Shown here: piece after piece, positions 15,666-23,300 of the stretch
How positions within the stretch are numbered: the stretch's first letter is position 1
How the letters are laid out: every line of letters begins with the position of its first letter
Assembly (NCBI GenBank): GCA_938003985.1
Contig: CALKWZ010000035.1
Location: 1-40,010, forward strand
Length of the DNA stretch: 40,010 nt
Direction of reading: 5' to 3'
From: an uncultured Verrucomicrobiota bacterium
Lineage (GTDB): Bacteria; Verrucomicrobiota; Kiritimatiellia; CAIQIC01; Lenti-01
Made by a program: the position numbers and the translations under genes
Notes under the pieces: generated by a model
Told to the model about the DNA's origin: nothing
The model's database searches: none
Seen by the model: the letters and a program-made list of their open reading frames with translations, nothing else

Positions 15666-16778
15666 TTAGCGGAGGCCCGTGCCGGCCGCGGCGGGCGCGC
15701 GCTTGGCGCGCAGTTCCTTGAACCAGTTCAGCGCGTCGACGATCTGCGCGACGTCGGGTTCGTGGGCGCCGTCGTAGGTTTCCAGGCGGACGTCGCGGAA
15801 ACCGGTGGCTTCCAGCGACACGCGCACCTTGTTGGCGGCGGCGACGGTGGCGACGACGTCCTTCTTGCCGGCGCTGAGATAGACGGGCACCTTGCGGAAC
15901 GCGAGGCGGTCGGGGCGGTATTCCTTGAGGCCGGCGGTGGCCATGTCTTCGTTGCAGCCGCCCATGTACATGCCGATGAGGGGGCGCTCGTCGGCGCACA
16001 GGAGCGCGCCGAGCAGGCCGGAGCGTTTGGCGCCGCCGGAAAAGCCGGCGGCGGCGATCGGCCAGTTGCGCGCGGCGGGCCAGGCGGCCTCCAGCGCGCG
16101 CAGGCCCGCGCGGGCCATGGCCCAGCGCCATTGGGTGGTGTCGCCCTTGGGCGGAGTGGCGGGGCCGTCCGCGGCCAGGACGATCCAACCGCCTGAAGTT
16201 TGGGCGGCGCCCGTGTACATGAACAGGCTGTTGATCGATGAAGAATTCGCGGTGGCCGAAATGAGCAGGACGTTCCATTCCTGCTGCGGGTCGAAACCGG
16301 GCGGCAGCCAGAGACCGACGACGGCTTCGGCGGCTTTGTTGCCGGCCTTGGTCAATTCCTTGATCGTGTCCGCGTCGAGCGGTACGCGGAACGTGGTGTT
16401 TTGACCGAGCGGGATTTCGGTGCCGCCCACGACGAGCGGTCCGGCGGCGGCCGGCGCCGCCGGGATCGCGGCGGGTTCGGGGACGGTCGGGGCGGGCGGC
16501 GCCGCGCCGAATTCTTCGGCGGGGGGCGGCGGGGCGAGGGGGCCGAAGGCTTCGTCCAGCAGCGCCTGGTCGGCGGCGGACAGTTTGGCGCGCGGAATCT
16601 GGAGGCGTTCGCCGGCGCGGTTGCGCAGTTCGACCTTGTCGCCGGAGATCTGAACGAAGATAGCCAATATCTGGGCTCCGGAAACGGACGTCCATTGGCG
16701 TGGCCGCGCCAGTTCGTTGGTGTCTGCGAACCCCGTCGTGGCCGCGGTCAGCATTGCGATCAAAATCCATCGTTTCAT
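15666..16778 (-). CDS. Secreted SHD1-domain alpha/beta hydrolase
   Basis: A 370-residue exported protein. The signal peptide (MKRWILIAMLTAATTGFA) is followed by an SHD1-like beta module at about residues 28-75 (QWTSVSGAQILAIFVQISGD, KVELRNRAGERLQIPRAKLS). This small domain is abundant in secreted proteins of planctomycetes and verrucomicrobia. A Pro/Ala linker (80-113) leads to an alpha/beta-hydrolase domain. The nucleophile elbow is GFSGG with Ser247, and the late motif YDGAHEPD supplies the probable catalytic His, with an Asp candidate in SAGKKDVV. The fold resembles dienelactone hydrolase and PHB-depolymerase relatives. The substrate is unknown. AAGGAG lies before ATG 16778. It is transcribed away from the sensor gene at 16938. 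Confidence 0.85.
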   Translation of the reverse strand: MKRWILIAMLTAATTGFADTNELARPRQWTSVSGAQILAIFVQISGDKVELRNRAGERLQIPRAKLSAADQALLDEAFGPLAPPPPAEEFGAAPPAPTVPEPAAIPAAPAAAGPLVVGGTEIPLGQNTTFRVPLDADTIKELTKAGNKAAEAVVGLWLPPGFDPQQEWNVLLISATANSSSINSLFMYTGAAQTSGGWIVLAADGPATPPKGDTTQWRWAMARAGLRALEAAWPAARNWPIAAAGFSGGAKRSGLLGALLCADERPLIGMYMGGCNEDMATAGLKEYRPDRLAFRKVPVYLSAGKKDVVATVAAANKVRVSLEATGFRDVRLETYDGAHEPDVAQIVDALNWFKELRAKRAPAAAGTGLR

Positions 16779-16860
16779 GGAGGCGCTCCTTCCGATACGG
16801 CCCGAGGATGCCATGTCGGCGCGGCCGGAGAAAGCAGGATCCGCCCGGATGGGCGCAGGC

Positions 16861-16889
16861 TTGCGTTGCGGGGCCGGGGCCGGTAGCCT
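16861..16889 (+). promoter_or_regulatory. Possible promoter of the HAMP sensor gene
   Basis: TTGCGT (16861-16866), a 17-nt spacer and TAGCCT (16884-16889), 48 nt before the start codon. Match is moderate. Confidence 0.35.
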
Positions 16890-16937
16890 GTCGTCGAACG
16901 CTGGACCACAAGTCCGGCGGCAACCCCAAGGGACCGC

Positions 16938-18011
16938 ATGAAGACGACGGCCATCCGATTCCGCTATTCGACGAAGCTGTTCCTGAGCCACTTGCTGGCG
17001 GTGTTCCTGGTGTCGGGCAGCGTGGGCACGTTCTTCTACGTGCGGGCGATGGACAACCTGATGCGCAGCCTGCAGTCGCGCCTGCAGAACAGCGCGGCGC
17101 TGCTGAGCGAGACGCTCGACGCGCGGGAACTCGACGTCGTCCGGACGGCGGCGGACGTGGCGCAGCCAGCCTATCGGGAGGCGCTGGACAAGGTGCGGCG
17201 CGTGCGGCGGACGAATCCGGACGTCGCGTTCCTCTACGTGATGCGGCGCGCGGACGACGGCACGGTGAGCTTCGTGGTGGACTCCGACGAAACAGAGGCG
17301 CAGGCCCTGCCGGGCAAGGCGTACGAGGACGTGGTGCCTGAGATGCTGCAGGGCTTCCACCAGCCGGTCGTGGACGACGAACTGTACGAAGACGAGTGGG
17401 GCGTTTTCCTCTCCGGCTACGCCCCGCTGCGTCACGGCGAAGGGCGCTACTTGGTGGGGATCGACATGCGGGCGAACGAGGTGCGCGCCAACCTGCGCGA
17501 ATTGCGGCTGACGGGGCTGGCGTCGCTGTTCGCCTCGATCCTGTTGGCGCTGACGTTCGCGCTGACGCTCTCGCGCGGGCTGGGGCGGCGCATCGCGACG
17601 CTGGCGAAGCGTTGCCGCGATCTGGCGCTGGGCCAGCCGGACGTGCGGATCGAGGGCCGGACGTTCGACGAATTCGACGATCTGGCGGAGGCGTTCAACG
17701 CGATGAGCGGTTCGCTGGGCAAGACGCGCGGCGAGCTGGAGCGGGCGGTGGGCGAACTGAAGGCGACGCAGCGCGGGCTCGAAGAGCGCGTGGCGGAACG
17801 GACGCGGGAGCTGCAGGAAGCGGCGGCGAAGATGGACGTGTTGCGCGGGCTGCTGCCGATCTGCTGTTCCTGCAAGAAAATCCGCGACGACCAGGGCTAT
17901 TGGCGGCAGGTCGAACAGTTCGTTTCGCAGCACACGGGCGCGCGGTTCACGCACGGGCTGTGCCCCGACTGCGAGGTCAAACTCTACGGCGAGCTCGCCG
18001 AAGGGAAGTAG
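16938..18011 (+). CDS. Membrane sensor: periplasmic domain, HAMP, coiled coil and Cys-rich C-terminal module
   Basis: A 357-residue signalling protein without a kinase, cyclase or receiver domain. It has a transmembrane helix at about 13-35 and an extracytoplasmic sensor at about 36-188. The sensor motif AFLYVMRRADDGTVSFVVDSD resembles Cache-like domains. A second transmembrane helix lies at about 190-212, followed by HAMP (213-265) and a coiled coil (265-300, ending RVAERTRELQEAAAKMDVLRG). The C-terminus (306-345) reads LPICCSCKKIRDDQGYW, then HGLCPDC. This is a known but uncharacterised module, usually LPICxxCKKIRDDxGYW with HGICPxC, found at the ends of PAS and receiver proteins. Its paired cysteines (309/310, 312, 342, 345) look metal-binding. 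AAGGGA precedes ATG 16938. The 3' end overlaps the convergent gene by 28 nt. Confidence 0.85.
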   Translation: MKTTAIRFRYSTKLFLSHLLAVFLVSGSVGTFFYVRAMDNLMRSLQSRLQNSAALLSETLDARELDVVRTAADVAQPAYREALDKVRRVRRTNPDVAFLYVMRRADDGTVSFVVDSDETEAQALPGKAYEDVVPEMLQGFHQPVVDDELYEDEWGVFLSGYAPLRHGEGRYLVGIDMRANEVRANLRELRLTGLASLFASILLALTFALTLSRGLGRRIATLAKRCRDLALGQPDVRIEGRTFDEFDDLAEAFNAMSGSLGKTRGELERAVGELKATQRGLEERVAERTRELQEAAAKMDVLRGLLPICCSCKKIRDDQGYWRQVEQFVSQHTGARFTHGLCPDCEVKLYGELAEGK

Positions 18012-18583
18012 TCCGCGCCGAAACGGGCGCGGAGGCGGGGATAGAAGTCGTCGAAGGCCGCCTGGAGTTCGTCCTGGCGGCGCAGGATTTCCCGTTCGGC
18101 GCCGCGCAAAACGGCGGCGCGCGGCGAGCGGCGCGCGACGCGCTCGAACGCGAGGGCCAGGCCGGCGGGGGTGCCGTAGGACGTCAGCCATTCCTCGGCC
18201 CGCAAGCGTTCCACGAGGGGCCGCAGCGGCGTGGGACGGGCTTGGAGGTGGCGCTGGATTTCGGCGAGGCGGCCGGCGACGTGGTCGCGCAGGGGCACGG
18301 CGGAGTAGCGCGGCCAGTCGCGGGTGAGAAAGAAATCGCCGGCGACGTCGAGCAGGATGCCGCCCCAGCGCCGCCACGGCGGGTCGAAACCGGCGCGGAC
18401 GGCGCGCAGCGCCGGATCGGCGTCGGCAAAGGCATCGATGGCGCGATGCAGGCGGACGCCGGCGGCGAATTCGGGATCGGGGGCGGCGGCGCCGAAGCGC
18501 CGCAGGAAATCGGCGAGGAGATTGCCGGCGGCGACGCCGGCGGAATGGCCGTCGGAAAGGTGCAGATGGGCCAGCAGGTTCAT
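17984..18583 (-). CDS. ACP phosphodiesterase-like protein (AcpH/DUF479 family)
   Basis: A 199-residue protein of the AcpH family, named after the E. coli enzyme that removes the 4'-phosphopantetheine arm from acyl carrier protein. Many family members have not been tested. Family signatures are MNLLAHLHLSDGHSAGVAAGNLLADF at the N-terminus, then VRLHRAIDAFADADPALR with the HR-ID-D metal-site residues, and RWGGILLDVAGDFFLTRDW. I start at ATG 18583 because MNxLAHLHL is the conserved N-terminus. The open frame extends 18 codons further without support. Its last 28 nt overlap the 3' end of the convergent sensor gene. Two unknown genes on the same strand lie upstream and may share the transcript. 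Confidence 0.85.
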   Translation of the reverse strand: MNLLAHLHLSDGHSAGVAAGNLLADFLRRFGAAAPDPEFAAGVRLHRAIDAFADADPALRAVRAGFDPPWRRWGGILLDVAGDFFLTRDWPRYSAVPLRDHVAGRLAEIQRHLQARPTPLRPLVERLRAEEWLTSYGTPAGLALAFERVARRSPRAAVLRGAEREILRRQDELQAAFDDFYPRLRARFGADYFPSASSP

Positions 18584-18656
18584 GCGGCGCAAGCGGTCTT
18601 CATGGCGCCATCGTATCCGCAAATCCGCGCGCGGCAAGTCCGCGCTGGCGGTCCGT

Positions 18657-18929
18657 TCAAATCCGGCGCGAGCCGACGGTGGCGGCGGCGCCGACGAGGC
18701 CGCCCACCAGCCCGATGCAGCCGCCCGCCAGCACCTTGTTGCGGATGGCTTCGATTTCGCCCGGCGCCGGCGTGCCGGTTTCGGGCGGGGGCGGGGGCGC
18801 GGAGAAGAGCACGTCGAAACCGACGCGGGTGTCGTCGAGCTGACCGAAGAGGACGTGCGCCGCCAGCAGGCCGAGCACGCCGGCCCCCAGCATCATGGCG
18901 ATCGTTCGCAACAGGAGTTTCTGGAGCAT
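18657..18929 (-). CDS. Hypothetical protein with two membrane segments
   Basis: A 90-residue protein I do not recognise. It has a hydrophobic helix at about 8-28 (RTIAMMLGAGVLGLLAAHVLF), a middle section with a proline run (SAPPPPPETGTPAPG, about 43-58), and a glycine-rich hydrophobic helix at about 66-86 (VLAGGCIGLVGGLVGAAATV). It would form a hairpin in the inner membrane. The start is ATG 18929, with no strong ribosome-binding site. It sits 23 nt after the gene at 18953-19345 on the same strand, so the two probably form a transcription unit. Coding status rests on composition and spacing. Confidence 0.55.
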   Translation of the reverse strand: MLQKLLLRTIAMMLGAGVLGLLAAHVLFGQLDDTRVGFDVLFSAPPPPPETGTPAPGEIEAIRNKVLAGGCIGLVGGLVGAAATVGSRRI

Positions 18930-18952
18930 CGCTTGCGGCTTCCGCAGGGAGG

Positions 18953-19345
18953 TCACGACAGGACGGTGTCCCACGGCGTTTCCTGCACCAGGCAGGACTC
19001 GGGCTTGCTGGCGAGAGGGCCCATCTTCAGGACGCGGCGCGTATGCGATCCGTTCGGACAATGAAGCAGATCCACGTCCCAGCCGGCGTTGTCGTCCGGC
19101 GGGACGCAATCGGCCCAGATGCGGAATTCCTTTTCCGAAAGCTGGCCCATGGCCAGCCAGTAGCCCAGTTTGACGATCAGTTCCGCCTGCTTGATCGGTC
19201 CGTGCAGGTTTTCCGAGTCGTACAGATCGCCATCGAGGCGGAACACCGCGAGCGCGTCTTGGATCTGGCGGGCGACGTCGCCCGAGATCTTGCCCATGGT
19301 GATCGCCCAATGGATGGGACCGGAGATGGAAATGCCGTACTTCAT
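18953..19345 (-). CDS. Hypothetical protein, 130 residues
   Basis: A soluble protein of unknown family. It has no signal peptide or membrane helix. The sequence is non-repetitive with ordinary composition (KISGDVARQIQDALAVFRLD, AELIVKLGYWLAMGQLS, FRIWADCVPPDDNAGWDVDL), more convincing as a real protein than the shadow frames around it. Two cysteines (in WADCVPP and LLHCPNG) and a third near the end (SCLVQETP) are present, with no clear metal motif. It is the first of three minus-strand genes running to the AcpH-like gene. Confidence 0.6.
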   Translation of the reverse strand: MKYGISISGPIHWAITMGKISGDVARQIQDALAVFRLDGDLYDSENLHGPIKQAELIVKLGYWLAMGQLSEKEFRIWADCVPPDDNAGWDVDLLHCPNGSHTRRVLKMGPLASKPESCLVQETPWDTVLS

Positions 19346-19534
19346 TCGGAAACGATTCGGAGCGCCTCTTTCAATTACGCCTCGACAATAAGATTTAGGC
19401 GCAAGGCATGGACATCATGGAAACCACGTTTCCGGGGTAGTGGAAACCACGGGGTCAGTCGGCAATCATTGGCGGAAATATGACGGCGGATCGGAGTGGC
19501 GACGGGATGCGCTCTTATCCCCGGGGGACTCAAC

Positions 19535-19562
19535 GTCCAATATTCAATGTCCAATATCCAAT
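19535..19562. repeat. 14-nt tandem repeat, two units
   Basis: GTCCAATATTCAAT (19535-19548) and GTCCAATATCCAAT (19549-19562) differ at one base. The AT-rich units contrast with the GC-rich surroundings. Similar CCAATATTCAATG strings occur between genes in unrelated bacterial assemblies to my recollection, unverified. Confidence 0.85.
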
Positions 19563-19626
19563 TTTCAGTGCGGAGGAATGGACGGATGGATTTGTCCGCC
19601 GCGCGAGGGGGGGCTTGCCGCCGCTT

Positions 19627-19711
19627 CGGATTATTTGTAGCTGGCCTCGGCGAGGCCGGCCATGGGAATAACAGCCCCGGCCCCAGCGGGGCCGGCTACA
19701 ACAAATCCGGA
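19627..19711. repeat. Nested inverted repeat with two inner hairpins, after the response regulator
   Basis: Outer arms of 20 nt (19627-19646 and 19690-19709) pair at 17 positions. Between and overlapping them are two further hairpins: GGCCTCGGCGAGGCC (19643-19657), a perfect 7-bp palindrome, and GGCCCCAGCGGGGCC (about 19679-19693), a 6-bp stem. It begins 7 nt past the stop codon of the minus-strand response regulator and could end that transcript. The architecture recalls BIME/REP-type elements. Confidence 0.85.
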
Positions 19712-19717
19712 AACGCC

Positions 19718-20398
19718 CTAACGGCGGGGTTCGTCGAGGACGAACTGGGCGGCGCGGGCGACGAGTTCCGTGGCGCGGGCGAGACCGAGCTTCTGCTTGA
19801 TGCCGGCGCGGTAGGATTCGACGGTGCTGGTGGCCAGGCGGAGCTTTTCGGCGATCTGGCGGGTGCCGGATCCCTGGCCGAGCAGGCGGAAGACTTCCAG
19901 TTCGCGGTCGCTGAGCACCTCGGTCGGCGAGGCGGCGGCGGCTTTCCGGGCGCGGGCCGGGGCGTCGAGCATCCGAAGAACGATTTCCTCGCTGAGGGCC
20001 ATTTGGCCGGCGAGCACCTTGCGCAAGGCGGCGAGGAGGGCGGCCACCGGCTCGCGCTTCATGACGTAGCCGCGGGCGCCGGCGCGCACGGCGCGCTCCG
20101 CGTAGAGGTTTTCGTGGTGCATCGAAAGCACCAGGACGGGCAAGCCGGGCTGCCGGAGGTGGAGATCCTTGATCAGGTCCAGCCCGGTGCCTTCGTCCAT
20201 GGTCAGGTCCGCGATCACGACGTCGGGCCGGAGCTTGGCGGCGGCGGCGAGGCCTGCGCGCGCATCGGCGGCTTCACCGCAGACGGCGAGATCGGGTTGC
20301 TGGTTGATGACCTTGGCCAAGCCGTCGCGGAGGAGCGGATGGTCGTCCACGATCAGGACGTTGCGTTTGCGGCTGGCGGGCGCGGTTTTCTTTTTCAT
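19718..20398 (-). CDS. NarL/LuxR-type response regulator
   Basis: A 226-residue two-component regulator. The receiver domain (about 13-130) has the acidic pair Asp18-Asp19 (LIVDDHPLLRDGL), the phospho-acceptor Asp64 (DVVIADLTM), the conserved Ser/Thr in LVLSMH and Lys in GYVMKRE. The C-terminal LuxR helix-turn-helix lies at about 160-215 (LSDRELEVFRLLGQGSGTRQ, IAEKLRLATSTVESYRAGIK). It overlaps the upstream kinase gene by 4 nt (ATGA), so the kinase at 20395-25413 is its obvious partner. I start at ATG 20398. The longer open frame upstream lies inside the kinase gene. Confidence 0.94.
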   Translation of the reverse strand: MKKKTAPASRKRNVLIVDDHPLLRDGLAKVINQQPDLAVCGEAADARAGLAAAAKLRPDVVIADLTMDEGTGLDLIKDLHLRQPGLPVLVLSMHHENLYAERAVRAGARGYVMKREPVAALLAALRKVLAGQMALSEEIVLRMLDAPARARKAAAASPTEVLSDRELEVFRLLGQGSGTRQIAEKLRLATSTVESYRAGIKQKLGLARATELVARAAQFVLDEPRR

Positions 20399-23300
20399 CG
20401 TTTCTTTTTCCGGGCCGGCGCGGCGCGGGGCAGCAGGCAGTGGACGGTCGTGCCGCGGCGGGGTTGGCTGTCGATCCACAACGTGGCGCCGATCAAGCCG
20501 GCGCGGTAGCGCATGATGTCGAGGCCCAGGCCGGGCGCGTTTTTCTTCCGGGCGGGGAGGCCGCGGCCGGAATCCCGCACCGCAAGGAGCAGGCCGCGGC
20601 GTTCCTTGGCCAAGCGGATTTCGATGCGCTGGGCCTGGCCATGCTTGGCGGCGTTGGTGGCGGCCTCCTGGGCGATGCGGTAGAGCTGGCCGGCGGTCTG
20701 GGCCTCGAGCGGCGGCAGGGAGCCGGGGCCGGAAAAGCGGCAGACGACGCCGAAGAGTTCCTGGGTGCGGAAGGCGAGTTCCTGCAAGGCGGCGGCGAGG
20801 CCGCCGCGCTTCACGTCGGCCAAGAGCAGGCCGCGGGCCAGCGCATGCGCTTGTGCGGCGGTCTGGCCGATCAGGCGGCCCAGCTTGCGGACGTCGGCGG
20901 CCTCGGGCCGTTGGGCGCGGGCCAGATCTTCGCGCACGGCGTCGTTCAGATAGCCGATGGCGGTCAGCGACTGGCCGAGGCTATCATGCAGGTCGCGGCC
21001 GATGCGCTGCCGTTCGACTTCGGCTGTTTTCAGGAGTTCCGCTTCCAGGCGGCGTTGTTCGGTGATGTCGCGGAAAACGCCGGCCACGCGCACAACGCGT
21101 CGGCGCGCATCGCGGATACCCCAGGCGCTGTCCCGAATCCAGCGCACGGTGCCGTCCGGCCAGAGGATGCGGTATTCAAGGGGCGAGAACGTGCCGGTGC
21201 GCACGCCGCGCTCGAAATCGCGCTGGACGGTTTCCCGGTCGTCGGGATGGAGGGTGGCGAGCCACTGGGTCAAGCCGTTGTGCAAGGTCTCGCGTGGCCG
21301 TCCCCAGATCGCTTCGAAGGCCGGGCTGACGTAAAGGGCTTGGCCGGTGCGGACGTCCAGCAACCAGAACACTTCCTGGATGCTTTCCGCCATCTGGCGG
21401 AACTGTTCTTCGCTTTGGGCCAGGGCTTCGCGGGAGGATTCCAGTTCCGCGGTACGCTCCCGGACGCGCCGTTCGAGTTCGTCGTGGGCTTTGCGAAGGG
21501 CCTGTTCGGCGCGTTTGCGTTCGGACACGTCGCGGATGATGGCCCAGAGGCCGGCGGGCCGGCCTTGGGCGTCGCGGATGAGGCTGCCTTGCAGTTCGAC
21601 CGGCACGCGGGTGCCGTCTTTGCGGACGTATTCCTTTTCGAACCGGTTGGAATAGCCGCGGCGGCGCATCTGCGCGACGGCTTTCTTCTCGACGGCCATC
21701 CATTCCGGCGGGGTGATGTCGGCGAGGTGCAGGCGGAGCACTTCCTTCCGGGAATAGCCGACAAGTTTTTCGAAGGATGGATTGCAGTCGATGAGCCGGC
21801 CCTGCAAATCCATGGCGGCGAAGGAATCCCCCATGTTCTCGAAGAGCAGCCGGTACTTGGATTCCGATTGCCGCAAGGCATCTTCGGCGCGCTTGCGCTC
21901 GGTGATGTCGCGGATGGTGGCCCACATGCCCGTGGCCTTGCCGGTCGCGTCGCGGATCAAGATGGTGCGCAGTTCGACGGGGACGACGGTGCCGTTTTTG
22001 CGGCGATACTCCTTTTCGTACACGTCGGAATAGCCGCGCGCCAGCACCTGGTCCCGCAGGATTTTCGCTTCGGCGGCGTGCCACTTGCGCGGCGTGAGCC
22101 GTTGGTACGAAATCTTCCGGAGTTCCGCGGCGGAATAGCCGGTCAATTTCCGGAAGGCCGGGTTGAACTCCTGGAGCCGGCCCCGCATGTCCGCGGTGGC
22201 GAAGGCGTCGCGCATCGCTTCGTGCAGATACCGGTATTTGGCTTCCGAGAGCCGGAGGGCTTCATCGGCCTGCCGGCGCGCGGTGATGTCGTGGAAGATC
22301 GACTGATAGGTGCCGTCGGGCATCAACTTGCTGTGGATTTCCACGAAGACTTCGGATGCATCCGGACGGACGAGCTTGCGCACCCGCGTCACGGTTTTGC
22401 CCTTGCGGACCAGGTCGAAGCGCATGGGGGTTTCGGCCATCGTCTGCGGATCGAACAGTTCGGTGATGTGCTTTCCGATCAATTCCCGGCGCGTCCGACC
22501 GGCGAGCGCGCACATGCACGCGTTGGCGTCCGTGACGACTCCGTCCGGTGCGCCCAGCAGGATGCCGTCCACCGCGAAATCGATCAGTCCGCGATATCGG
22601 TTTTCGCTGGTTTTCAGGGCCTCCTCGGCCTGTTTGCGCTCGGTGACGTCGGTGTCGATGCCTTGATAGCCGCGGAAGGTGCCGTCGGGGTTGAACAAGG
22701 GCCGGGCGCTGCTGGACAGCCAGACGAGGCGGCCATCCTTGGCCACGTTGGCGTTTTCGAACCCGCTGGGGGATTCGCGCCGGGCCATGACGTCGAAGCA
22801 AGCGCGTTTCAGCTCCTCGCGGTTCTCCGGCGGCAGCAGGTCGTAGAAGTGCATTTTGCCGACCAGGTCCTCGGGGCGGTAGCCGAGCACGTCGGCGACC
22901 ATGTCGCCGACGTGGACGTAGAGTCCGGCGGGATCCACTTCCCAGACGAACGAGCGGCTGGCCCGGGTGGCTTCGGTGAAGCGGGCTTCGCTCTCGCGCA
23001 GCGCCTCCTCGGCCTGCTTGCGGGCGGTGATGTCGGTGTCGATGCCTTGATAGCCGCGGAAAGCGCCGTCGGGGGCGAACAGGGGGCTGGCGCTGCTGGA
23101 GAGCCAAACCAGCCGGCCGTCCCGGGCCACGTTGCGGTTTTCAAAGCCGCGGATGGCTTCGCGGCGAGCCATCAGCGCCTGCCCGATTTGTTTGATCTCC
23201 TCGCGGTCCTCTGGAGGCAGCAGGTCGAAGAAATGGAGCCGGCCGACGATTTCTTCGGGGCGGCGGCCCAACACCTCTTCCACCATGGGGCTGATATAGG

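Larger units (their letters stand above)
19346..19717. other. 372-nt gene-free interval rich in short repeats
   Basis: No convincing gene. It holds TGGAAACCACG twice (19418-19428 and 19441-19451), a 14-nt tandem pair at 19535-19562 and a complex inverted repeat at 19627-19711, described separately. Short open frames in it look like chance. Confidence 0.7.

Noticed and set aside
19440..19640. Small ORF in the gap after the response regulator
   Set aside because: It runs through tandem and dispersed repeats and has no ribosome-binding site or protein-like composition.
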